Assembly (NCBI GenBank): GCA_016802295.1
Contig: JAESIW010000199.1
Coordinates: forward strand, 520,095 to 584,094
DNA from: Brachionus rotundiformis
Lineage: Eukaryota; Rotifera; Eurotatoria; Ploima; Brachionidae
Direction of reading: 5' to 3'
DNA: 64,000 bases
Below the pieces are notes generated by a model. That model saw nothing but the letters and a program-made list of their open reading frames with translations, searched no databases and had not been told where the DNA came from. This document shows, piece by piece, positions 1 through 9,005 of the stretch. Numbering within the stretch: the stretch's first letter is position 1; the number at the start of each line of letters is the position of its first letter. Position numbers and translations under genes: made by a program.

Positions 1-1707
1 GGGCAAACTAGCACCGCTTATCGGCGACAACAAACAAAATATGTGATGAGCCGGCGCGTCCGACAACATCTGCAAATCGTTCGGCGTGTTCTTGTAATGA
101 CTGCTAACGTACAACGACATCAGCCGCTGCAGGAACACCTCGGACACCTTGTGATACGAGAACAACGTGTCCCGGTTAACATAGAACAATTGACACGAGT
201 CCGGCAACGGACAACCGCTTCTCCTACTCGTCAGACTAATCTCGTTACTTGGCGAACAGCAGTTCAAACATAACAAATCGTTAAGCCACTTTTCGATCGG
301 GTCGCCGCTCGCGTACCTAATCGACTCGTTCAATTGTAGCTCGTGTAGGCTCTTGCCGCCGGCGGACTGGCTCACTTGCTTCTTTATCTCGACATTATTG
401 CCGCCAAACGAGGCCGACTGTTGTCTCAACTGATTGATTAGTTTGAGAGAGAGCGAACGACCGGTGCCCTCGTAGCCGTTTATAGTCGACGCCATGAACA
501 CCAGATACGGACCGAGCAGGCTCTTGACCAGTGGCAGCGGTATGGCGGCCGCTTCGTCTATCACCAGCAGCTCGGCCTGGCTCAGCTTGAGCGCATCGCT
601 CGGATGTATGTACTGAATGGTCTGACGATGCTCTTTGTATATGTTGACACGGATGATGGCGTTGTTGAATTGGGCGTTTGTCGACTGAACGAGCTCGTAG
701 TCGGTGTGCTCTTGGTAGTCGAGAGCGTCGAAGCCCTTGAAGACAAATTCGAACAGGGTCTTGAGATTTTCTGGCGTTGGCGAGGTGACGAATATGTTCG
801 AGTAGCCGTAGGCGACCGCCGAAGCGATTGCGAGGCCGAGGGCGGCCGACTTGCCGCGTCCCCTCGCAGCAGTCAGTGTGACCGTGTGGCGCAGACTCTT
901 CTCGGATATCGAGTCGATGAACTTGAGGACGGCGTTGGCCTGGTCGAGCGTGCGGCACTGGCTGACGAGAGCGCACGCCGGCTGAGTGTCGTGCAGCGAT
1001 TGCTTGAGCTCGTCTAGCTCGGTGTCTAGCTGCTCGGTGCTCTTGGGCTGCACCGGCTGCACGTCGAGTGTGTGCGACGAAATGGGCAGTATGTTCAATT
1101 GGTCGTCGACGACCAGGCATTGTGGACACGACGACAACGAGAGTATGAAACGCTCGTTGAATCGGGCCACTAGGTCTTGGTGCGCCTCGGTGCGAAACCG
1201 GCTGTGCACGTCCATGCTCATTGTGTAAAATTGTTTTAGCGAGTTGACTGAACGGAGGAGAATGACGACCAGGCCGCCGCCTTCCACCGTTTCGATGGTA
1301 CGCGCCAGCAAATTGGGCGTCATTGCTTCGAAGTCTTGCAGAATTAACATGCCAAATGTGTTGCCGAGTATTTTGTGCGTTTCGTTGTAATAGCAGTATC
1401 TGATGTTTGTCGAGGCGACGAACAGCTCGAACGGGTCGTCGTCGTTAACGTCCAATTTGCCGCACTTGATCTTCTTTTGTATTTGTTTCATGCGCTTTTT
1501 GCGGTGCGACGAAAAGCCGAGCTCTTTTTTGTAGCACCAAAGCACGTTTGGACGCGCTTTTACCTGCGATTTGGACAGCATGTGGTGCAAAATGACGCAC
1601 TGATCTCTGCCCTTGTCGCCTATGACCACAAATAGCGAACGATGCTTGGACTGTATGCCGTTCTCAATCATCACACGTATTCGATTGTCTATTTTCTTTT
1701 TTACCAT
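1..1707 (-). CDS. NAT10: NAT10/Kre33-type RNA cytidine acetyltransferase, 5' part (569 codons, runs off the window)
   Basis: NAT10 uses ATP and acetyl-CoA to make N4-acetylcytidine in 18S rRNA and some tRNAs; it acts in the nucleolus. The frame is open without interruption from ATG at 1707 to base 1, so there is no intron in the first 569 codons. Visible: N-terminal KKKIDNRIRVMIENG, then VLWCYKKELGFSSHRKKR, NIRYCYYNETHKILGNTFGM, SLKQFYTMSMDVHSRFRTEA, and the RecA-like helicase P-loop AARGRGKSAA with Lys286, close to Lys290 in the human protein. Further on come the ELLVIDEAAAIPLP Walker B region and a segment matching the animal DAPAHHIFCLLSP stretch at the window edge. The GNAT acetyltransferase domain lies beyond the window; full-length orthologues are about 1,000 residues. 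The exon is far more GC-rich than its surroundings. Confidence 0.97.
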   Translation of the reverse strand, partial: MVKKKIDNRIRVMIENGIQSKHRSLFVVIGDKGRDQCVILHHMLSKSQVKARPNVLWCYKKELGFSSHRKKRMKQIQKKIKCGKLDVNDDDPFELFVASTNIRYCYYNETHKILGNTFGMLILQDFEAMTPNLLARTIETVEGGGLVVILLRSVNSLKQFYTMSMDVHSRFRTEAHQDLVARFNERFILSLSSCPQCLVVDDQLNILPISSHTLDVQPVQPKSTEQLDTELDELKQSLHDTQPACALVSQCRTLDQANAVLKFIDSISEKSLRHTVTLTAARGRGKSAALGLAIASAVAYGYSNIFVTSPTPENLKTLFEFVFKGFDALDYQEHTDYELVQSTNAQFNNAIIRVNIYKEHRQTIQYIHPSDALKLSQAELLVIDEAAAIPLPLVKSLLGPYLVFMASTINGYEGTGRSLSLKLINQLRQQSASFGGNNVEIKKQVSQSAGGKSLHELQLNESIRYASGDPIEKWLNDLLCLNCCSPSNEISLTSRRSGCPLPDSCQLFYVNRDTLFSYHKVSEVFLQRLMSLYVSSHYKNTPNDLQMLSDAPAHHIFCLLSPISGASLP

Positions 1708-1900
1708 TGTGTTTACAATCCTTGTTATTTTATTTTTATTAATTATTAAATTTTTTATTAATAAAATGTTTTTATTTTTTTTATTTCAAAATACTTATTT
1801 AAATTAAAAATAGTAGAATAACAAAAAAAACATGTGCATCCAACGCAGTGTTAAAATATTTGTCTTATTTATTTATATTAAATTATTTTGTTTTCGAATC

Positions 1901-2318
1901 TGAGTCAAAGGATATGGTTGGGCTCTCTCAATTTAGCCTCTACTAATTTAGACACAACCTCAAATCAAGAAACCAGTATTGAATCTACTTTAATAAGTGA
2001 ATCATCTACAATTGTCAATTTGCCGGTCTCCTAAATCTTGGCAAGATTTTTATCACATAAATACATTCTCTCATTGTTTTAAAATTGTATTAAAGTTAAT
2101 TAATTTATAATTTTCAATAAAAATCAAAACGAATAAATTTTAAATTTAGGTTAAAAATAGTGTTGGATACCGTCAAAAAACCGCTAACTATTTATTAGGA
2201 TATAAATTATTTTTTCAATATTTGATTTTAACTTTTTAATCAAATAACTTTAATACAATTTTAGAATAGTGCAAAGACTTAAGAGACCGGTAAAAACTCT
2301 TTCATATCCTTTGACTCA
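1901..2318. mobile_element. Foldback/MITE-like palindromic element
   Basis: The ends are exact 16-bp inverted repeats: TGAGTCAAAGGATATG at 1901-1916 and its reverse complement at 2303-2318. Inside, the arms still pair imperfectly: CCGGTCTC near 2023 against GAGACCGG near 2284, and TAAAATTGTATTAAAGTTA against its complement at about 2246-2265. The left arm carries an extra stretch (about 1917-2020) that contains a fragment of the 168-bp repeat seen at 33.0 kb. No convincing target-site duplication was found, and no ORF. Class unknown. Confidence 0.6.
1930..2010 (+). repeat. Fragment of the 168-bp coding-like repeat, inside the foldback element
   Basis: About 80 bp match the tandem repeat at 32998-33317 nearly perfectly, from AATTTAGCCTCTACTAATTT to AAGTGAATCATCT. 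It then jumps about 24 bp further along the unit to ACAATTGTC. It sits in only one arm of the surrounding palindrome, so it arrived after the palindrome formed. Confidence 0.8.
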
Positions 2319-2457
2319 ATAAACGATCGCGGTTAGTTAAATTTTGCTCTATTAGCAGACTGCATCCACAGATCTCAACACTAGCTAAAATTTAATAAAC
2401 CATAAAATTATTCAATTGACTCGAACATTACTGCCAAACACCCAATTAAAAATAATA

Positions 2458-2868
2458 CTAGTACAATATAGCTGATGTAAAATTTACATATCTGATAAGC
2501 ATAACCACAAGTGCAACAATGGTAAGGCACAAAGATATTAAGAAAAGACTTGCAAAAGCAAAATATGTGTTTGTTAAACAACGGTCAATTTGTAAGTCAT
2601 CTAGCTCCTGAAGAGTTAAAAAAGTTAAAACTGTACAATAAGTAAAGACAATACTGATGTGTAGAATTGAATGATGGAAAATTATTAGTCTGATAGAAAA
2701 AGTCTGAATAGAATTCAGAAAACTACTACTACTACTAGAAAAAGAACAAATTCGGAATCATTGAGCCAATGAATCATGAATAAATGGCAAAAGTGACTTG
2801 GACATGAACTTGGAATAAAATAAGCACGTATACCAAATAGAGCTATCAAATAGAAATCCCATCATCAT
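2458..2868 (-). CDS. Possible small two-helix membrane protein (103 aa, two exons)
   Basis: Not recognised. Proposed exons are 2834-2868 and 2458-2734, joined by a GTATAC...TTTTTCTAG intron that restores phase (2 nt + 1 nt). The large second exon is open for 92 codons and looks coding: SFLNSIQTFSIRLIIFHHSI, a hydrophobic run, then ELDDLQIDRCLTNTYF, then a strong transmembrane stretch FASLFLISLCLTIVALVVML. Without the intron the same frame has one TGA at about 2757. It lies downstream of CDPF1 on the same strand. The start ATG is the weakest point; a pseudogene with one stop is the alternative. Confidence 0.4.
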
Positions 2869-2985
2869 AAGAAGCTTTTTTATTTCAATTTAATCAATGT
2901 TTTAATAAATTTTCACTATGTTATTTAATAATATTTAGTTTCTAACTATTTTTTATATAAATAATAAATTAAAAATGTAAAAATC

Positions 2986-3372
2986 TCATTTTTTAGATAT
3001 TTCAAGCTGTATTTGTGACGGAAATTCAGACAAGTTTTGTTTGGCACAGTTAATACAAAAACGTTTTTTGTAATAGAATAAAGAACACTCTGATGAACTA
3101 GAGCATACCATTTTGTTGCATTGGCAACATAGAGCTCCAAGGACCAGGTAATTGCTGGCTTTCATTTGACCAAAAGGATCATCGCACACAAAACTATCTT
3201 CTAACAAGACCACCATTTCTCGCTTCTTTGAGTTCAAATAGTTGATTTGTTCACTGGTCAATTGTTCCCTTGGTTTGGATAGCAGGTATCGGTCCAATGG
3301 TCGGCGTCCAAAGTAGCTATATTTTGCACTAAGACTGCACTTGGAACATTTGAACACATTTGTGTTTTCCAT
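2986..3372 (-). CDS. CDPF1: Cysteine-rich DPF motif domain protein 1 (128 aa)
   Basis: Single-exon gene, 128 residues, close to the ~120-residue vertebrate CDPF1. It has the family signature: an N-terminal CxxC (FKCSKCSLSAKYSYFGRRP), the VLLEDSFVCDDPFG segment containing the DPF motif, LVLGALCCQCNKMVC, then ECSLFYYKKRFCINC and a C-terminal FPSQIQLEI. The spaced cysteine pairs suggest zinc binding. The cellular role of this family is not established. Start chosen at the first ATG, immediately before the CxxC module. Confidence 0.93.
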   Translation of the reverse strand: MENTNVFKCSKCSLSAKYSYFGRRPLDRYLLSKPREQLTSEQINYLNSKKREMVVLLEDSFVCDDPFGQMKASNYLVLGALCCQCNKMVCSSSSECSLFYYKKRFCINCAKQNLSEFPSQIQLEISKK

Positions 3373-3700
3373 TTAATCTAAATTATAAGCTCAAATTTTA
3401 ATTTTAATTTAACATTAATATAATTAATTTTTTTAACTCGTATAACTAAATATATAAATTTAAACTTTTAATAAAAAATAAACAAATTAAATTGCTAATT
3501 AGATGATGTTTATTTGTTAAATGATAAGTCTATTGGGCTTTAGATACGCAGACATGCTTATCTTAAATAATTTTTGTTAAAATAGAAAATTAAATTAAAA
3601 TAAAATTAATAAAAGATTAAAATAAATTTTATTGTAAAAATACTTAATATACTAAAAATTTTGGATAAATATCTGACCAAAAATAATATAACACAATGAC
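3373..3700. other. AT-rich spacer, nothing recognised
   Basis: It contains only A/T-rich spacer between the GMD stop codon and the CDPF1 start; no ORF, repeat or RNA gene is apparent. Confidence 0.6.
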
Positions 3701-4774
3701 CTATGCGTTTGGATTGTTTCGCATCAATTCAATATCACTAGTTACCATTTCTTTTACCAAGTCTAGAAATGAACACTTAGGCTTCCATCCGAGATTTTTG
3801 AGCGCCTTCTCGGCACTGCCTTGCAAATAGTCTACTTCAGTGGGTCTATAAAATTTTGAATCTATCCTAATTCTAATTGTGCCTGTTTCTTTTTCAAGTC
3901 CAACTTCTTGCTCACCTATTCCTTGCCACACAATCTCTTTGCCAATCTCTCTAAATGCAATCTCACAAAATTCCCTAACACTGTGCACCTCGTTGGTCGC
4001 TATTACATAATCCTCAGGGTTGTTTTGTTGTAACATTAGCCACATGGCTTCAACGTAATCTCTAGCGTGGCCCCAGTCTCGTTTTGAGTCCAAATTGCCC
4101 AAGGTAATAAATTCCTGCTGTCCTAGATGAATCTTAGCTACACCACGAGTTATTTTTCTAGTTACAAAGTTGTCTCCACGTCTTGGTGATTCATGATTGA
4201 ACAAAATTCCATTCACTGCAAACATTCCATAAGCTTCTCGGTAGTTGACAGTTATCCAATAAGCATATAGTTTGGCACATCCGTAAGGCGATCGTGGATA
4301 AAATGGCGTTTTTTCACTCTGAGGAATCTCTTGTACTTTACCATACATTTCACTGGTTGATGCTTGGTAAAATTTAATTCTTTTCTCCATATTACATGTA
4401 CGAATGGCATCAAGGAGTCTTAGAGTGCCAACTGCGTCGACTTCTGCTGTGTATTCTGCAAGATCGAATGAGATTTTCACATGACTTTGAGCTCCCAAGT
4501 TATACACCTCGTTTGGTTGAATTTCATAAATTAATTTGACCAAATTGGTACTGTCTGTCAAGTCACCATAGTGAAGTTTCATTCTGGATTCAGTATGTGT
4601 GCGTCTATCAGCGTATAAATGCTCAATGCGTGCTGTGTTAAACGAGCTAGAGCGTCTTACAATTCCATGAACTATGTAGCCTTTCTCAATCAACAACTCG
4701 GCCAAATAGCTGCCATCTTGGCCAGTAATTCCGGTTATCAACGCAACTTTGGGTGTTACCACAGACTGGTTCAT
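3701..4774 (-). CDS. GMDS: GDP-mannose 4,6-dehydratase (357 aa)
   Basis: Converts GDP-D-mannose to GDP-4-keto-6-deoxymannose, the first committed step of GDP-L-fucose synthesis in the cytosol. It is an extended SDR: the NADP-binding motif [16 protein letters not shown] is at residues 10-26, [15 protein letters not shown] follows, and the active site is visible as ASTSEMYG and the YGCAK YxxxK motif. [16 protein letters not shown] and the C-terminal [14 protein letters not shown] region (here [20 protein letters not shown]) complete the family pattern. Single exon; length is close to human (372). I start at ATG 4774 because the upstream in-frame codon at 4807 is GTG. An AG precedes the ATG directly, so a 5'-UTR intron or trans-splice acceptor is possible. 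MMADHC ends 171 bp upstream on the same strand. Confidence 0.96.
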   Translation of the reverse strand: MNQSVVTPKVALITGITGQDGSYLAELLIEKGYIVHGIVRRSSSFNTARIEHLYADRRTHTESRMKLHYGDLTDSTNLVKLIYEIQPNEVYNLGAQSHVKISFDLAEYTAEVDAVGTLRLLDAIRTCNMEKRIKFYQASTSEMYGKVQEIPQSEKTPFYPRSPYGCAKLYAYWITVNYREAYGMFAVNGILFNHESPRRGDNFVTRKITRGVAKIHLGQQEFITLGNLDSKRDWGHARDYVEAMWLMLQQNNPEDYVIATNEVHSVREFCEIAFREIGKEIVWQGIGEQEVGLEKETGTIRIRIDSKFYRPTEVDYLQGSAEKALKNLGWKPKCSFLDLVKEMVTSDIELMRNNPNA

Positions 4775-4945
4775 CTTTTTATTAAAAATTTCAGACCAAA
4801 TGGGCACTTTAATATATCAGGGTACGTCACACTCTGATTATTGTATAAAAATAAAAAATTTATCTATTTTTTAAATTATTTATTTACACTAAATAAAATC
4901 TAAAACAAACTAGTTAAAATTTTCAAATGAGTTTATTTTCTAGCT

Positions 4946-6633
4946 TTATTCAATATTAAATTTGTCAGTGAGTGCCTTGACAATTTGGCTATCTGGAGAG
5001 GCTGTAGTGAGCAAGCATCCAACATAGGTCTTTGTGCCCCATAAATGGTGACTTACCACTTTACAACAGCCATAATCCACTATTTCAAATCCAAGCTTGC
5101 GATACCTTTCATCAGTCTCGTAAAATGTGGCATGGGTATATGGACTTTTGTACTAGGAAAAATAAAAAAATAAATTAATTTTTGAATAATAAAAATAATA
5201 ATTTTATCATCCTTTTTTTTCAATTTCTAATAATTATTTAATTATTTGAGTAAATTAAGTTTAAAGTTTTTAATATAATCATTTTATCATATTCTAAGAA
5301 AACTTATTATACAGTATTTAAAAGAAATTGATATATTATTTAATAATTTATTTTTTTAAATAATATAGAGTCTTAAATTAACAATAGTTATTTCAAATAT
5401 TTTAAAATTCAATAAATAATTTAATTTGATTAATTTTTCACAAGCAAAGATAAATTATTTTTTATATTATTTTTTTTTAATTTTAAGAGAAAAAATAAAT
5501 TTATTTAAATCAAATTTTCTGCAAAAACTTTGATCAAAACTTATCTTTGGAAAAGCTTACACTCTTTTTTTTAAATTATGAGTGGAAAATTTTTGCTTAA
5601 TTTTTAAAAATCAAATTTGCCTCATAATGATGAGAAATTTGCATATTCTTTTAATAACAAAAATAACTTAATTAAGTTTAAATATGCCTCCCGGACTTGG
5701 TAGAATTAGGCAAAGCCCTGAAATATTATGTCAATGAACAATAAAAAATCTTATCTATAAACAAATTACTTACTGGTCTTCCCGATGAAGGGTCAATAAA
5801 ATCAGCCCAGCATCCTTCTTTTTCAAAAACTGAGCACAACTCTTGAGCTGTGTCGACAAATTTTTTGACCAAAACTTCTCTCTCATTATCAACATGTTCA
5901 TTCCATGTGGCCATGTCGTTCTCTGTCTTGAACGATATGGTCAATACAGTTAAACTTGATTCATCAATAGAATTTGAACGAAAATAATTTTGAAAATCTT
6001 TTTAAAAAATAAAATTGTAATAATTACTATTTACTTTTATAAGTAGAAAAATTATTAAACCTTTTATAAGTGACATTGGACATTTGACCGCTTTGAGTTC
6101 GAAGCGGTTATTGCTAATGCCCAAAGCTTCCAAATTAAGTAGATTGTTTTCCATTTTTTCTTTTAAATAAAAAGCTCCACACGCTTCTTTAAACTTAATG
6201 GCCTGACTGTCTATTGGTAGTGGTTTGTTCAATAGATAATTTAAATTATCTTGTTTGACCGAATCGTTTTCTGTAGAATTAAAAAGCTTCAAAGTATTTT
6301 CTTTCTGCTCCTCAATAAAAACACCAGTTTGGCCAGGTAGAGGAAAATTGATGGTTTTATTTATTTGTTTGGCTAGTTCAGACCAATTTTGTTCGGACCA
6401 AATGCTGACCTCTTTCAATTTCCTGGTTAGCCAAAGGTAAAACTTAGAAATTAAACTCACCGTTGTTTAGTAAGGAAATAATTCCCGATCTGGTTCGATT
6501 ATTGAATGAGGATAACTTCCTGCAGTTGATTAGAAACAGCACGTTACGGCTTGATTGATTTAGCTTAAAAAAAAGTCATGTCATAAGTGGTGAAACATAT
6601 GGTCAAAATTATAAAGCTAACCAAACCAGACAT
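4946..6633 (-). CDS. MMADHC: MMADHC, cobalamin trafficking protein CblD (298 aa, five exons)
   Basis: Partner of MMACHC that directs vitamin B12 to the cytosolic methionine synthase and mitochondrial methylmalonyl-CoA mutase branches. Exons by splice consensus: 6622-6633, 6461-6563, 6061-6411, 5774-5997, 4946-5152. They sum to 897 nt (298 aa; human 296). Recognisable segments: VSIWSEQNW...[10 protein letters not shown] (human TVW...FQLPGNIGF), [33 protein letters not shown], and the C-terminal [30 protein letters not shown] and [13 protein letters not shown]. Intron phases 0, 1, 1, 0 join cleanly. The last intron (620 bp) is much longer than the others and purely AT-rich. The first two exons are the least certain part. 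Confidence 0.9.
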
Positions 6634-6948
6634 TTTGAGCTGAGCTGTATATTTTTTTAATATTTTTAAAATGTCTAATAAAAAAGATAAATAATTTAGG
6701 TCAAGTAGTTCCAAGTAGATTAATTTAAATGCCTCAACCGATGGGTGTATCAAGAAATATTATGGAATAGATTGAAATAAAACGAAAATTCAATTTAATA
6801 TTATGAAGAGAAAAAATTATAATTTATAGCTCAGAGTATTTGGTTATGATGCAGAATTTTTTTCGCATTTAATTTGGTAATACGATTTTAAAAAAATTAA
6901 AATTTTTATTTTATTTTATTAAATTATTATATTAAATCACTATAACAT

Positions 6949-7031
6949 TGCTGACTTTTGTGATGTAAAGCAAATACCTGATGGTCTTGACCACATTGAT
7001 TTGTCTTTTATGCACGCAATGAGTTGGCCAT
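6949..7031 (+). pseudogene. Relic of the glycosyltransferase-like gene at 12.2-13.4 kb
   Basis: Encodes NIADFCDVKQIPDGLDHIDL followed by SFMHAMSW, almost identical in DNA and protein to an internal piece of the minus-strand gene at 12240-13425, but on the plus strand. It breaks off abruptly at both ends and has no flanking exons. The rest of 6634-7124 is AT-rich with nothing else recognised. Confidence 0.85.
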
Positions 7032-7124
7032 TTTTTTTTCTAATTTCATTTAATTAATTATATTTTAACTTTTTGCTGTTTTCTTTTATATTATCTTATT
7101 ATCAACTATAAGAAGATAAAGTTA

Positions 7125-7343
7125 ATTGTAAAGTAAAATATATCGAAATGGGTTTCATACTGGTCAATGCCGTGATTGAATTCGATCCTCAATTTGATAA
7201 TTTTGGTGATTTTTCTAAATTTAAAAATTTGTTCTTTGATTACTTGATAGAATAAACAAACAAAATATTTGTAAATAAATTTTTATTTTGTATATATTTT
7301 TTAATTTTGGTGGATATTCATTTAACCAAGCATGAATCAATTA
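7125..7343 (+). repeat. Left arm of an inverted duplication around the F-box gene
   Basis: Reverse complement of 8744-8960. The inner ~180 bp (7160-7343) are nearly identical; the outer part is diverged but still alignable. This copy includes a truncated 3' end of the small ORF at 8832-9005, its downstream sequence, and the first 12 bases of the F-box coding region (ATGAATCAATTA). Confidence 0.9.
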
Positions 7344-8117
7344 CCAAATGAAATTTTGTTGTCTATTTTTTCAAGACTTACGTTCCATGAATTGATTTGG
7401 AACGCTTCTTTGACGTGTAAGAAATGGTATCTGTTAATAGAGAACGAGCATTTTTGGAGGTCTAAAATTAAACAAGACTTAAATGTGAAAATAGGTCCAG
7501 ATTTTGACAGCAAATGCTTGAAATTTTTTTACCAAAAAAAACCATTTAATAGAAATTTGATTAAAAATCCTTGTTTTAGTTCTGGTTTGGATCACTGGTT
7601 TGTTTCGGACAAATTGTGCCAAGATTCATTCGATGACTCGTCTAGCTCCAACAATTACATAATTGAGGAGTACGACGAATGCAGTGTGCCAGCTTATGAT
7701 GAAAACAAGAAGCCCATAAAGAAATTTGCCACTTCATCCTCGATTATCTTTAAATATCAATTGATTGATTTGCATTTAGAAGGTCTATCTGTGTCCATTT
7801 TAAAGAACTTTAAACCTTATATAAAAATAAGAGACTTTTATGCAGGCAGACTTTATTTAGGATATGAATATTACATTCAGGTGATTCTATATGATGATAA
7901 TTTTAATGAACTTGGCTCTATTTCCTATGATGAAAAAGTAAACGAAGAAAATTGGTCCAATTGTGAGTGGAAAGAGTTTGCGTACACATTCAAAGATATA
8001 TGCCATAACTCAAGATTTATTCTTTTTATACATGGTGGGCGAGATGTTAACAACTGGACAGGTTATTATGGAGTCAAACTTACCAACTCACAAATTGTTA
8101 TCAATTTTGATTGCTGA
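7332..8117 (+). CDS. F-box protein with C-terminal FBA (sugar-recognition type) domain, FBXO2/6-like (261 aa)
   Basis: Substrate receptor of an SCF ubiquitin ligase. Residues 1-45 form the F-box (NQLPNEILLSIFSRLTFHEL, TCKKWYLLIENEHFW), which binds SKP1. Residues ~75-261 match the F-box-associated domain of the FBXO2/6/44 group, which binds N-glycans of misfolded glycoproteins: NLIKNPCFSSGLDHWFVSD, YYIQVILYDDNFNELGS, NWSNCEWKEFAYTF, and the C-terminal HGGRDVNNWTGYYGVKLTNS. Single exon, length typical of the group. The sugar-binding residues were not checked individually, so glycan binding is inferred from family only. The gene sits between two inverted copies of a ~215-bp segment. Confidence 0.92.
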   Translation: MNQLPNEILLSIFSRLTFHELIWNASLTCKKWYLLIENEHFWRSKIKQDLNVKIGPDFDSKCLKFFYQKKPFNRNLIKNPCFSSGLDHWFVSDKLCQDSFDDSSSSNNYIIEEYDECSVPAYDENKKPIKKFATSSSIIFKYQLIDLHLEGLSVSILKNFKPYIKIRDFYAGRLYLGYEYYIQVILYDDNFNELGSISYDEKVNEENWSNCEWKEFAYTFKDICHNSRFILFIHGGRDVNNWTGYYGVKLTNSQIVINFDC

Positions 8118-8348
8118 ATAATTAAAAAATATTTTTTTTTAATTTTAATTTTCATAATAAATTATTAAGATAATAACAATAATCAAAATAAAATATTAAA
8201 TAGTTAAACAATATTCTGTTTAAAATTTTTTTTTCATTTAAATTAAGAATTAAAAATTGATTAATTTATTTTAAAACAATATAAAAGATACTTAAATTTT
8301 ACAATTTATCCAGTAAGTCTTAATGATGCTTTGTTATCAATCAATTGA

Positions 8349-8373
8349 CAGCTTAATTGAAGTGAAGTAAAAT
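8349..8373 (-). pseudogene. 25-bp relic of the glycosyltransferase-like gene
   Basis: CAGCTTAATTGAAGTGAAGT and the next 5 bases match 13103-13127 with one mismatch (the FTSLQLNCG region of the gene at 12.2-13.4 kb). It is the second such relic, on the other side of the F-box gene. The rest of 8118-8743 is featureless AT-rich DNA. Confidence 0.5.
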
Positions 8374-8743
8374 ATTATCGATAATTACTCAATTTTATAA
8401 TTTTAGTGGTTTTTTAAAGTTTTATAAATTTATTCTTTGAATAATTAGACAAAATTTTGTATATAAATAGTAAATTTTAGTCTAATTGTTTCGAGATTGA
8501 TTCGTTGTTTAATTATATTTTTTCCATAAAAATCAACATGTTAAATATTTAAAATATATTTTATTAAAAAATTTAATAAATTTATTTTTTTTGAAAATAA
8601 TTAAAACAGATTTAATTTTTTTGTTATAAAAAGAAATTTATGTACCTAATCTTACATGGATTAAAATAAATAACATTTCGAAAAAAACATGTGACCAAAA
8701 TCAGAACTCAAACCAGGATTTTTAATTAAATTCTATTGAATGT

Positions 8744-8960
8744 TAATTGATTCATGCTTGGTTAAATGAATATCCACCAAAATTAAAAAATATATACAAA
8801 ATAAAAATTTATTTACAAATATTTTGTTTGTTTATTCTATCAAGTAATCAAAGAACAAATTTTTAAATTTAGAAAAATCACCAAAATTATCAAATTGAGG
8901 ATCGAATTCAATCACGGCATTGACAAGAATGAGATTCACATCGATATCTTTTACTTCACA
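8744..8960 (-). repeat. Right arm of the inverted duplication around the F-box gene
   Basis: Inverted partner of 7125-7343. The similarity starts exactly at the 12th base of the F-box coding sequence and ends inside the small ORF at 8832-9005. The arm holds the more complete version of that ORF. Confidence 0.9.
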
Positions 8961-9005
8961 ATTTGGAATTGGCTCTTGTATCTCCATTTTACCGATGTTT
9001 TCCAT
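8832..9005 (-). CDS. Small ORF of unknown function (57 aa), possible final exon or microprotein
   Basis: Not recognised. Starts MENIGKMEIQEPIPNCEVKD and ends NLFFDYLIE; acidic, with a middle stretch VNLILVNAVIEFDPQFDNFG. An in-frame stop lies two codons upstream of the ATG, so the ORF is complete as read, although it could also be the last exon of a longer gene. A truncated copy (from VNAVIEFDPQ to the stop) is present in the left duplication arm, with the frame preserved. Preserved frame in two copies is the only support for coding. Confidence 0.35.
   Translation of the reverse strand: MENIGKMEIQEPIPNCEVKDIDVNLILVNAVIEFDPQFDNFGDFSKFKNLFFDYLIE

Noticed and set aside
395..1228. Long ORFs on both strands over the first 1.2 kb
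   Set aside because: They are shadows of the NAT10 frame, which is open from 1707 to the window edge and matches the family throughout.
2755..2760. In-frame TGA as a possible selenocysteine codon in the 2458-2868 gene
   Set aside because: No SECIS-like structure was evident and a phase-correct GT-AG intron removes it more simply.
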